Positions 1 through 6,447 of a stretch of DNA of 26,618 bases are shown one piece after another. The stretch covers positions 1 to 26,618 of the forward strand of contig CAYHEP010000010.1 in the NCBI GenBank assembly GCA_964355775.1. The letters are read 5' to 3'. The DNA is from JBBTSB01 sp964355775 (GTDB taxonomy: Bacteria > Patescibacteriota > Minisyncoccia > 2-02-FULL-40-12 > IGHO2-01-FULL-4-A). Below the pieces are notes generated by a model. That model did no database searches. It was not told the DNA's origin and worked only from the letters and a program-made list of their open reading frames with translations. Positions within the stretch are counted from its first letter, which is position 1, and each line of letters begins with the position of its first letter. A program made the position numbers and the translations under genes.

Positions 1-162
1 CACCTGACGAAACGGCTGGGGGATTTTGCGCAAAAGCGGAGAGTAGGTCAAAACCTGCACATCGTACATGCTTCCAAGACCCTTCACGACCTGCGAAGCA
101 TAGGTAGCGGGACCACCTATGTCGGGGAAAAAAATACCGGTTGTAATAAGCAGTTTTTTCAC
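1..162 (-). CDS. Glycosyltransferase family 4, N-terminal part (runs off the window)
   Basis: Only the first 54 codons are inside the window; the gene continues past position 1. Reading back from a GTG at 160-162 the protein begins VKKLLITTGIFFPDIGGPAT, the N-terminal Rossmann strand and glycine-rich loop of GT-B glycosyltransferases of family GT4, which transfer sugars from nucleotide donors to lipid-linked glycans on the cytoplasmic face of the membrane. The GTG is the last triplet of repeat copy 1. An in-frame ATG at 184-186 would add the repeat-encoded residues MTYTASNG; I prefer the GTG because the conserved first strand starts there. The upstream gene on the same strand ends at 239, so the repeat is the whole intergenic space. 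Acceptor and sugar cannot be told from this fragment. Confidence 0.75.
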   Translation of the reverse strand, partial: MKKLLITTGIFFPDIGGPATYASQVVKGLGSMYDVQVLTYSPLLRKIPQPFRQV

Positions 163-242
163 CCCGTTAGAAGCAGTATAAGTCATAGTAATAGTTTAGT
201 GTTGAATAATAACCCGCTAGGGCTGCTTCTAACGGGGTTCAT
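160..242 (-). repeat. Gene-linker repeat, copy 1 (83 bp)
   Basis: On the minus strand the copy starts with the ATGA that holds the upstream stop codon and ends with the GTG start of the downstream gene. Arms ACCCCGTTAGAAGCAG and CTGCTTCTAACGGGGT pair over 16 bp. Between them lies a 19-codon ORF, MNPVRSSPSGLLFNTKLLL, whose start overlaps the upstream stop (ATGA) and whose stop overlaps the ATG of the in-frame leader MTYTASNG (ATGA again). Three further copies lie at 1748, 2519 and 3270. Confidence 0.9.
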
Positions 243-1750
243 AATTCTCCGAAATTCAATGCCTCGTATTTTTTATACATTTCTTGGGCTTCCAGCTTTT
301 TATTTTCCAAAGCGTAAACTGCTGAAAGATTTTTATACGCCCCGGCAAATCGCGGATTGATCGCAATTTCCTGCAACAACGCCGTTTCTGCATCTGCGAA
401 TCTTCCCATTCTAGTATATGTTACCCCAAGATTATTGTGTAGTTGCTTGTTAGTCGGTCCTAGTTCAATCGCGCGTAAATGATTGGAAATTGCTCCTTGA
501 TAGTTGCCCTCCCGAGAGAAAATAACTGCCAGTCCATCATAACTTCGCGAAAGATTTGGCGCCGATGCGATCGCCGATTTCCAAAATGAAATGCCATTTT
601 GAAAAACCGGTTCGTGCGCCCGTGCGACGCCTCCAAATATTACTACGATCGCACCCAAAATGACACCCATATGCGATGTCTTCATTGATGATAAAAGTCT
701 TCTCAAGATTATAAAAATAATCAACAAAAAACCAAATAGCGGCAAATACGCGCGGTGTTCAAGAAACACGGTCCTATTCGCGGGTTCTACGGAAATAAGA
801 GAAGGTCCAAGCCAAAGGATCATCCATAAAAGTCCGGCGATCGCCAATCTCCTGTTATTGCGGTCTACACCCCAAATAAATCCAGCAATCAATACAAGCA
901 CCGCGACTGCGCTTACCCACAGTGACGTATCTGGCAAATATGGCATAACCGAAAGCTTTACAGGAATTAGCATCTTGCCAAGATACAGCATGGTTGCGGG
1001 AATGGCGGTACGTATAAACAAACCAGCATCAAACACAGGCAATTCCGCGTTTGCTAGCGCGAAATGACGGAACAAAAACCATGCGATCAAAAGCGCCGTC
1101 CACCCAATGCCAAGCAACCACCAATGCCGGGACCGCTGTGGCGCCGGATACACCCATCGAAATATCATGCACACAACCGGAATGACGATTGCCACTTCTT
1201 TCGTAAACAACGCGAGTGCAAACGCCGCCAAATGAGCAACATACCACCATCGCGACGAACCGGCGTGCGATGCACGCAAAAACAAATAGATGCTCGCAAA
1301 TGCAAAAATCGCCAAGAGCGAATCATTCCGTCCCGGCACCCACGACACGGCTTGGGTCAAGATCGGATGGCTTACAAATATCAAAACGAATAAAGCCGAC
1401 AAGAGCTTTGAAAAACCGAGCTCTCCTATCAAGACAAATGCCAGCAACGCGGCACCGATATGCAAAAAGATGTTGGTCGTATGATAGGGAACCGGGTTGG
1501 CATCTCCCAGCTCCGCATCAACCATAAATGAGAGTGTCAGGATGGGACGGTAAAACGACGAAAGCTTTGACGGATACATGGCACCTTGTAAAAAAACATC
1601 TCCGACGTTGGTAGGATCTTTGAGATACGCTTGGCGATTCAAAATCAGGTATTCCTCGTCCAAATATACAAAATCATACGAGCGCGACGGCCAGTACAAA
1701 GCAAGTCCTACGGCAATGATAATCAAACAGATGAGTGCATTTTTTTTCAT
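239..1750 (-). CDS. GT-C membrane glycosyltransferase with C-terminal TPR repeats (TMTC/DUF1736-like)
   Basis: About 503 residues from the ATG at 1748-1750 (MKKNALICLIII). The N-terminal two thirds is a polytopic membrane domain. After the first helix comes an acidic FVYLDEEY motif in the external loop where GT-C enzymes carry their catalytic Asp/Glu, then FYRPILTLSF and an SWVPGRNDSLL motif shared with the two paralogues at 6444 and 8222. The last ~100 residues form about three TPR units. GT-C enzymes use polyprenyl-phosphate sugars to glycosylate exported protein or glycan outside the membrane; eukaryotic TMTC proteins with this architecture O-mannosylate proteins. The substrate here is inferred. 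An ATG in the repeat at 1774 would add MTYTASNG; I chose 1750 because hydrophobic sequence begins there. Repeat copies flank both ends. Confidence 0.8.
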   Translation of the reverse strand: MKKNALICLIIIAVGLALYWPSRSYDFVYLDEEYLILNRQAYLKDPTNVGDVFLQGAMYPSKLSSFYRPILTLSFMVDAELGDANPVPYHTTNIFLHIGAALLAFVLIGELGFSKLLSALFVLIFVSHPILTQAVSWVPGRNDSLLAIFAFASIYLFLRASHAGSSRWWYVAHLAAFALALFTKEVAIVIPVVCMIFRWVYPAPQRSRHWWLLGIGWTALLIAWFLFRHFALANAELPVFDAGLFIRTAIPATMLYLGKMLIPVKLSVMPYLPDTSLWVSAVAVLVLIAGFIWGVDRNNRRLAIAGLLWMILWLGPSLISVEPANRTVFLEHRAYLPLFGFLLIIFIILRRLLSSMKTSHMGVILGAIVVIFGGVARAHEPVFQNGISFWKSAIASAPNLSRSYDGLAVIFSREGNYQGAISNHLRAIELGPTNKQLHNNLGVTYTRMGRFADAETALLQEIAINPRFAGAYKNLSAVYALENKKLEAQEMYKKYEALNFGEL

Positions 1751-1829
1751 CCCGTTAGAAGCAGTATAAGTCATGGTAACAGTTTGATGTGGATCATAAC
1801 CCGCTAGGGCTGCTTCTAACGGGATTCAT
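1748..1829 (-). repeat. Gene-linker repeat, copy 2 (82 bp)
   Basis: Same architecture as copy 1 but one base shorter, which changes the small ORFs. The first is MNPVRSSPSGL and stops at a TGA that overlaps a new ATG (ATGA); the second, MIHIKLLP, stops at a TGA overlapping the ATG of MTYTASNG. The overlap chain therefore survives the frame change. Stem arms are ATCCCGTTAGAAGCAG and CTGCTTCTAACGGGAT, with a T-A pair where copies 1 and 4 have C-G; the A of this pair is the first base of the downstream ATG. Confidence 0.9.
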
Positions 1830-2521
1830 TTGAATAAAAATTTCAGCGCCACTCCAAGTGTTGCGATACCATAGCGAACACTTCGGCTAAGGTTGATAGA
1901 TGACGCCTCTGAAAAGTATCGCACAGGAACCGGAATTTCTCCAATCATAAACTTCTTTTTGACGATGGCGAACAGCATCTCGGTGTCAAATACGAAATCA
2001 TCGGAGAATTTTTCGAAACCGACGCTTTCGATGACGTTTCTCCGATACGCGCGCATACCTGTGTGCCATTCGGAAAGATTTTGTCCGCTTACAAAATTTT
2101 CAATCATCGTCAACATCCGATTTCCCAAATATTTGTAGAGCGGCATCCCGCCGGCGAGCGCTTCACGCCGCGAGCGGATCCGCGATCCCAGCATCACGTC
2201 AAAATAGCCCTCCTCGATGAATGCGATAAAGTGCTTGATGAGGCGCGGATCGTACTGGTAATCGGGGTGGAGCATGATGACGATGTCCGCGCCACGCGAC
2301 AAAGCAAGACGATAGCACGTTTTTTGATTGGCTCCATAGCCACTGTTTTTTACGTGCCGTTCCGTGATGAGATTGAGTCGTTTTGCAAGCTCAAGCGTCT
2401 CATCGTTGCTCCCGTCGTCAACCAAAATGATGTCGTGGACCAAATCGCGTGGAATTTCCCGAACGGTTTGCTCCAATGTTTTCGCCGCATTATACGCAGG
2501 CAATACTACGATCGTTTTCAT
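1826..2521 (-). CDS. Glycosyltransferase family 2, polyprenyl-phosphate sugar synthase-like
   Basis: 231 residues from the ATG at 2519-2521 (MKTIVVLPAYNAAKTLEQTV). It is a GT-A fold: the first strand and loop (VVLPAYNA), the nucleotide-binding ILVDDGSNDET, and HPDYQYDP where the family usually has a D-x-D metal site, here reduced to H-P-D-Y. A single GT2 domain without C-terminal membrane helices resembles DPM1-type enzymes, which make polyprenyl-phosphate mannose or glucose at the cytoplasmic face, the donor used by GT-C enzymes such as the product of the next gene downstream (239-1750). Sugar specificity cannot be read from sequence. It lies between repeat copies 2 and 3, and an alternative start at 2545 lies inside copy 3. 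Confidence 0.82.
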   Translation of the reverse strand: MKTIVVLPAYNAAKTLEQTVREIPRDLVHDIILVDDGSNDETLELAKRLNLITERHVKNSGYGANQKTCYRLALSRGADIVIMLHPDYQYDPRLIKHFIAFIEEGYFDVMLGSRIRSRREALAGGMPLYKYLGNRMLTMIENFVSGQNLSEWHTGMRAYRRNVIESVGFEKFSDDFVFDTEMLFAIVKKKFMIGEIPVPVRYFSEASSINLSRSVRYGIATLGVALKFLFK

Positions 2522-2601
2522 CCCGTTAGAAGCAGTATAAGTCATAGTAACAGTTTCATGTTGGATAATAACCCGCTAGGGCTGCTTCTAACGGGATTCA
2601 T
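2519..2601 (-). repeat. Gene-linker repeat, copy 3 (83 bp)
   Basis: Minus-strand copy between the TGA ending the GT2 gene at 2598 and the ATG starting the GT2 gene at 2521. It encodes the 19-codon ORF MNPVRSSPSGLLSNMKLLL joined by ATGA overlaps to the upstream stop and to the MTYTASNG leader. Stem arms ATCCCGTTAGAAGCAG / CTGCTTCTAACGGGAT match copy 2. Confidence 0.9.
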
Positions 2602-3272
2602 GTTCTACGAAACAAATTATACCGCACAATATGCCAAAGCGCCGCTACGCCGTCGCGCCATGTGATCTTTTTTCCTTCTGCATAGGTGCGTCCGTTGTAT
2701 GATATGCCGACTTCGTACACCCGGAAATGATGCTTGGCGATCTGCGCGGTCAACTCCACTTCGATGCCAAAACGGTTCGACGTAAGACACGGAAGTATTT
2801 CCTTGAGAGCTCGTGCTGAAAATACTTTGTAGCATGTCTCCATGTCGGTGAGATTTAGGTTGGAGAAAAGGTTTGAAAAAAACGTCAGGGATTTATTGGC
2901 GATATAATGCGTATTGTACAGGACGCGACGAGGCTGGTCTCCGATAAACCGCGAGCCGTACACCACATCCGCTTTGCCCTCCAAAATCGGTCCAAGGAGC
3001 CGTGGATAATCTTTGGGATCATATTCAAGATCGGCGTCCTGAATCAAGACGATATCTCCGGTAGCTTTCGAAAATCCCGCCCGTAGTGCCGAGCCCTTGC
3101 CCTGATTTTTTTCAAACGAAATAGTCGCTTCCGGCATAGGACCATCAGTCGAGCCGTCGTTGATGATAATTATTTCTTTTTCCATATCCAACGGAACCGC
3201 TTTTACGGCTTTGATGAGTTGCCCAAGAGTGGCTTGCTCGTTATATACGGGAATGACGACGGATAATTTCAC
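2598..3272 (-). CDS. Glycosyltransferase family 2, dolichyl-phosphate-sugar synthase-like
   Basis: 224 residues from a GTG at 3270-3272 (VKLSVVIPVYNEQATLGQLI). Canonical GT2 motifs are present: VVIPVYNE, IIIINDGSTDG, the metal site IQDADLEYDP and the GSRF segment. This is a close match to polyprenyl-phosphate mannose/glucose synthases, single-domain peripheral enzymes that load a sugar from GDP- or UDP-sugar onto undecaprenyl phosphate. With the other GT2 at 1826 it would feed the TPR/GT-C enzymes. The GTG is the last triplet of repeat copy 4; its first base pairs with a C in the opposite arm of the stem. The alternative start at 3296 adds MTYTTSNG. Confidence 0.85.
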   Translation of the reverse strand: MKLSVVIPVYNEQATLGQLIKAVKAVPLDMEKEIIIINDGSTDGPMPEATISFEKNQGKGSALRAGFSKATGDIVLIQDADLEYDPKDYPRLLGPILEGKADVVYGSRFIGDQPRRVLYNTHYIANKSLTFFSNLFSNLNLTDMETCYKVFSARALKEILPCLTSNRFGIEVELTAQIAKHHFRVYEVGISYNGRTYAEGKKITWRDGVAALWHIVRYNLFRRT

Positions 3273-3351
3273 CCCGTTAGAAGTCGTATAAGTCATAGTT
3301 ACAGTTTATCGTGGATAATAACCCGCTAGGGCGACTTCTAACGGGGTTCAT
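3270..3351 (-). repeat. Gene-linker repeat, copy 4 (82 bp, divergent arms)
   Basis: The most diverged copy. Stem arms read ACCCCGTTAGAAGTCG and CGACTTCTAACGGGGT, so the inner three pairs CAG/CTG of the other copies are replaced by TCG/CGA without loss of pairing. One base is missing from the loop, so the mini-ORF from the ATGA runs on for 24 codons and ends at a TAA only 4 nt before the downstream GTG, instead of ending at the leader ATG. A ribosome would still be delivered to the start codon. Confidence 0.9.
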
Positions 3352-4316
3352 AACGATTCAAGAATGTTTTTGTATTTTCGCGCTAACATATCCCAATTGT
3401 ATTTCTCTTGCACGAGAGCAAAAGCGTTTTTGACTATTTTTTCGCGAAGATTCGGATCTTCGAGTTTGCGGACAGCTCTTGCTATGGACTCCGGATTATC
3501 CACCTCGCAAAACAGCCCCGTTTCGCGATCTTTTAGAAAGTCGGGGATTCCTCCAACAGGCGTTGCGATGACAGGCACGCCTGCCGCCATAGCCTCTAGA
3601 AATGCGCTTCCCATGCCTTCAGATCGTGACGGGCGTATAAACACGCTAGAACGCCCTAACAAGCCCGGCAAGGCGTCTTGCCCTACGGTACCAAGAAATG
3701 ACACTCGTCCCTTGAGTTTGCCCTCCAGCGGCCCTGTTCCGGCTATTTCCAACGTATAGTCAGGCAAAAACTCCATGGCTTTTATCAGTGTATCAAGACC
3801 GTTTTTGGGCACAAGACGAGAAACTGAAATGATTATTTTTTGATCTTGAAACTTGAAACTTGAAACTTGAAACTTTTTTAGATCGACTCCGTTTGGAAGC
3901 AAATAGAGCTTCGCTTTTGGATTGACGTGCCTTGCATACTCAAACAGATACGTGCTGATCGCTGTAATCACATTAGCTTTGCGCAAAATCATGCGCCGAA
4001 AAAATCGTACAAAAAAACTTTGCTTCTCTAGGTCTTTGCCCTCTTGCAGGGTTACTATGAAAGGACATCGGGGAAAAAATAGTTTCAGGATATATCCGGC
4101 ACCTCCTGCATACGATGCCTGAAAAGCATGAATGACGTCATGGTGATGCCGGAGACCTTTGAAAAAGCCTGTAATAGGCAAGAGCCATTTCCCGCCAAAT
4201 CCGGATGTCACAATATCAAACGTCGCGTCAGGAATACGTTGTGTCAGATTTGCGATTGCCAATTCCGATCCGCCTATGTTCGGAAGATATTCAGTTGTCA
4301 GGATCAGAACTCTCAT
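3348..4316 (-). CDS. Glycosyltransferase family 4 (GT-B)
   Basis: 322 residues from the ATG at 4314-4316 (MRVLILTTEYLPNIGGSELA), chosen because the conserved first strand and GG loop start there; the ORF remains open 66 bases further. The C-terminal half has the GT4 donor-site motifs: ISVSRLVPKNGLD, the RPSRSEGMGSAFLEAMAAG segment with the E-x7-E glutamates, and PVGGIPD. It would add a sugar from a nucleotide donor to a lipid-linked glycan. Two oddities: a 7 bp minisatellite at 3845-3872 is translated as FQVSSFKFQ just before the donor domain, and the acceptor half looks about 20 residues short between FDIVTS and GFGGKWLLP. The gene is divergent from the GT4 at 4354 with only 37 bases between, and repeat copy 4 follows its stop. 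Confidence 0.85.
   Translation of the reverse strand: MRVLILTTEYLPNIGGSELAIANLTQRIPDATFDIVTSGFGGKWLLPITGFFKGLRHHHDVIHAFQASYAGGAGYILKLFFPRCPFIVTLQEGKDLEKQSFFVRFFRRMILRKANVITAISTYLFEYARHVNPKAKLYLLPNGVDLKKFQVSSFKFQDQKIIISVSRLVPKNGLDTLIKAMEFLPDYTLEIAGTGPLEGKLKGRVSFLGTVGQDALPGLLGRSSVFIRPSRSEGMGSAFLEAMAAGVPVIATPVGGIPDFLKDRETGLFCEVDNPESIARAVRKLEDPNLREKIVKNAFALVQEKYNWDMLARKYKNILESL
3845..3875. repeat. 7 bp tandem repeat inside a coding region (CTTGAAA x4)
   Basis: Four perfect CTTGAAA units plus CTT on the plus strand. On the coding (minus) strand they give the peptide SSFKFQ-like stretch in the GT4 at 3348, in the linker between its two Rossmann domains. Confidence 0.95.
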
Positions 4317-4353
4317 CTTGCTAAAATACAACAAAAATGGTATTTTTTCAAGT

Positions 4354-5409
4354 GTGAAGAGGAAAATTCTCTTTATTATCACCCAGTCGGAATTTGGTGG
4401 CGCCCAGCGCTTTTTGAGTACTCTGGTGCCAAAGCTTGATCCCCAAAACTATGACGTCCTTGTGGCTACTGGAAGTACGGGCGACAAGCATTTTACGGAT
4501 CACCTCAATAACCTAAAAATTCCAAACACTACTCTGCGTCATCTCGTCCGCAATCCGCATGTATGGCACGATTTTAAAGCCGTTTTTGAAATTCGCAAAC
4601 TAATTTCGAACTATAAACCTGATACGGTATTTTTATTAAGCACCAAAGCCGGCTGGCTCGGCTCTCTAGCTATAAGCTATAAGCTAAAAGCTAAAAGCTG
4701 CAAGGTCATCTACCGCATCGGCGGTTGGGCTTTTAATGATCCTCAAAGCTCCCTGCGCCGGCGCATCATCATCTGGGCGGAGCGTATATCGGCGCGGTGG
4801 AAAGACACGATCATCGTCAATAACAGGCATGATTTTGAACAGGCAAAGCAATTCGGTATCACGCCTCGCAAACATTTGCTTTTGATCCACAATGGGCTGG
4901 ATGTTGCAAAGATGAAATTTTTGCCACGTGAAGAAGCGAGAAAAAAACTAGGACTTGCGCAAGATGATTTCGTCGCAGGCACCATAGCACATGACTATCC
5001 TTCAAAGGGATTGAAATACCTGCCTGGCAGGCAGGCAGGCAGGCCAAAAGCCCTGGAATATCGGCAAGTTGTGTTAAGCAATGTTAAAAACGCTTCTCGC
5101 TATATGAAAGCATTCGACGTCTATGTATCGCCCTCCGTCAAAGAAGGATTTTCATGGGCGGTACTGGAAGCAATGTCAGCCGGAATACCCGTGATTGCGA
5201 CAAATGTAGGCGCCGCGCCGGAAATGATTGATGATGGCGAAAACGGTTTTCTTGTCGAACCAAAACATCCTGATCAAATTGCCGATCGTATTCGCACATT
5301 GATGGGCAACGAATCTTTACGCAACAAATTTAGCACACAAAGCCTTCAAACCGTATCGCAAAAATTTGACTTGGAAACTATGGTACGCAAAGTGGTAGAG
5401 CTATTGTGA
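4354..5409 (+). CDS. Glycosyltransferase family 4, with a shortened donor domain
   Basis: 351 residues from a GTG at 4354 (VKRKILFIITQSEFGGAQRF); the ORF extends upstream but that part is antisense to the divergent GT4 gene. Donor-domain motifs are clear: LLLIHNGLD, AGTIAHDYPSKGLKYL, SPSVKEGFSWAVLEAMSAG with both glutamates, and TNVGAAPEM. Between KGLKYL and NASRYMKAFD family members usually have some 45-50 residues, including the VIIGDGP strand; here there are 23, starting with a LPGRQAGRP stretch encoded by a GCAG repeat. The strand and loop that help bind the nucleotide seem lost, so activity is doubtful. A second insertion, ISYKLKAKSCK, comes from a 7 bp repeat at 4668-4702. The last 9 bases overlap tail-to-tail with the gene at 5401. 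Confidence 0.75.
   Translation: MKRKILFIITQSEFGGAQRFLSTLVPKLDPQNYDVLVATGSTGDKHFTDHLNNLKIPNTTLRHLVRNPHVWHDFKAVFEIRKLISNYKPDTVFLLSTKAGWLGSLAISYKLKAKSCKVIYRIGGWAFNDPQSSLRRRIIIWAERISARWKDTIIVNNRHDFEQAKQFGITPRKHLLLIHNGLDVAKMKFLPREEARKKLGLAQDDFVAGTIAHDYPSKGLKYLPGRQAGRPKALEYRQVVLSNVKNASRYMKAFDVYVSPSVKEGFSWAVLEAMSAGIPVIATNVGAAPEMIDDGENGFLVEPKHPDQIADRIRTLMGNESLRNKFSTQSLQTVSQKFDLETMVRKVVELL
4668..4702. repeat. 7 bp tandem repeat in coding sequence (AGCTATA/AGCTAAA family, 5 units)
   Basis: Two AGCTATA, two AGCTAAA and one AGCTGCA unit in exact 7 bp register, translated as ISYKLKAKSCK in the GT4 at 4354. A related array lies in lepA at 17003-17037. Confidence 0.92.
5019..5045. repeat. GCAG tetranucleotide repeat with inverted start (CCTGCC...GGCAGG)
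   Basis: CCTGCCT is followed by about four GGCA units. The CCTGCC and GGCAGG parts can pair. It is translated as LPGRQAGRP in the donor domain of the GT4 at 4354, at the place where the normal family sequence is missing. From memory, such GGCAGG-type repeats are common in CPR genomes. Confidence 0.85.
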
Positions 5410-6447
5410 AACTACTTTGTAGATTTTCCCGGCTTTTGAATCCACGACAATCAGCGCGCCATCAGGAGAAATAGCAAGCGACGTAGGATGCAAGCCTGCG
5501 AGCAGAGGCTGACCGTCGCGCGTCACAGAATCTTTGAGTGCGACCACAAGCGCGCCATTCCAGAAGACAAGTCCTGTCGGATCAGAGTCCGCGGAAAGCT
5601 CCATGGTTGCGGGTTCCGTTTCAGCGCAGTCCTGCGGGATATCAATGCGGTCTACTTTTGTCGGATTAAATGAAGCATCGCGAATCTGCTTGCCGTAGCA
5701 AAACGGCCAGCCGTAGCGTCGCGCGCCAAACTTTTGAGCAGTAGTAGGAGCTTGCAAGATATTTATTTCATCAGGTAGTCCATCGGTGCTTTGTTCGGTT
5801 GCCCACAATGCATGGGTTGTGGGATGGATCGCAAGTCCCGTAGGATAGCGCAGTCCGCCGACAAATTCCGCCGTAAAATTTCCATCGGGATCGGATTCAA
5901 GCACCGCTGCGCGTTTCCATGTATCATCCACGCAAAGATTACATGAGGAACCTGCCGCTATATACAATTTTTCGGGATTCAATGTCTGCTGTCCTCGGCT
6001 TCCCGTGAGAATCGCCGTTGTTCGATAATTGGGACCAAACAGAATCATATGCATCGGGTGCAGATCACTTGCGACGAGATTCGCCATGTTGGTTCCGCCT
6101 TTGTCCAACAGTTTCCCCTGATCAACATCATACCTCCACCGACTTACCTGATGAGCTTCCGAAACATACAAATAATTTTGAAACATCGCAAGCCCTGATG
6201 GCATACGAAGATTCTCTATCAGTACGGTATCAGGCAACAAAATCACTTTCCCGGATTTCGGCTCGCTGACGATCGCGCGATTTTTTGCATCAAATACGAC
6301 AAACGCCGGCTTATCCAGTTTGTCAGCAAAAACCGACACGGAAAAACCACTCTCCGCCTCCGGAAGTTTTGATGTTTTCGTTGTAAAATACGCAACAGCG
6401 ACAACAACCACTATACTTATTCCTACAAAAATCAGTTTGGTTTTCAT
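5401..6447 (-). CDS. L-sorbosone dehydrogenase-like beta-propeller, membrane anchored
   Basis: 348 residues. An N-terminal helix (residues ~4-22, LIFVGISIVVVVAVAYF) looks like an uncleaved signal anchor, placing the rest outside the cytoplasm. The body matches the sorbosone/glucose dehydrogenase propeller family: FADKLDKPAFVVFD, RMPSGLAMFQNYLYVSEAH, AAGSSCNLC with a vicinal Cys pair, RYPTGLAIHP and the characteristic YGWPFCYG. Members oxidise sugars, often with PQQ, but many are of unknown function and I cannot say PQQ is used here. An unusual stretch of 18 residues, NYRTTAILTGSRGQQTLN, interrupts the strand that normally reads FGPDGKLY. The start overlaps the stop of the upstream TPR/GT-C gene as ATGA (6444-6447), so the two are probably translationally coupled. 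Confidence 0.75.
   Translation of the reverse strand: MKTKLIFVGISIVVVVAVAYFTTKTSKLPEAESGFSVSVFADKLDKPAFVVFDAKNRAIVSEPKSGKVILLPDTVLIENLRMPSGLAMFQNYLYVSEAHQVSRWRYDVDQGKLLDKGGTNMANLVASDLHPMHMILFGPNYRTTAILTGSRGQQTLNPEKLYIAAGSSCNLCVDDTWKRAAVLESDPDGNFTAEFVGGLRYPTGLAIHPTTHALWATEQSTDGLPDEINILQAPTTAQKFGARRYGWPFCYGKQIRDASFNPTKVDRIDIPQDCAETEPATMELSADSDPTGLVFWNGALVVALKDSVTRDGQPLLAGLHPTSLAISPDGALIVVDSKAGKIYKVVSQ

Noticed and set aside
160..242. Linker repeats as ordinary rho-independent terminators
   Set aside because: The stem is long but the loop is ~50 nt and no T-run follows; the 3' arm runs directly into a start codon.
2063..2665. A 200-residue plus-strand ORF
   Set aside because: Antisense to two clear GT2 genes and across repeat copy 3; no family features.
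160..3351. CRISPR array from the four similar repeats
   Set aside because: The copies are about 0.7-1.6 kb apart, separated by genes rather than short spacers, and no cas gene is present.
4159..4353. N-terminal extension of the GT4 at 4354
   Set aside because: The 65 extra residues are antisense to the divergent GT4 gene and lack any conserved pattern; the family start is at VKRKILFI.
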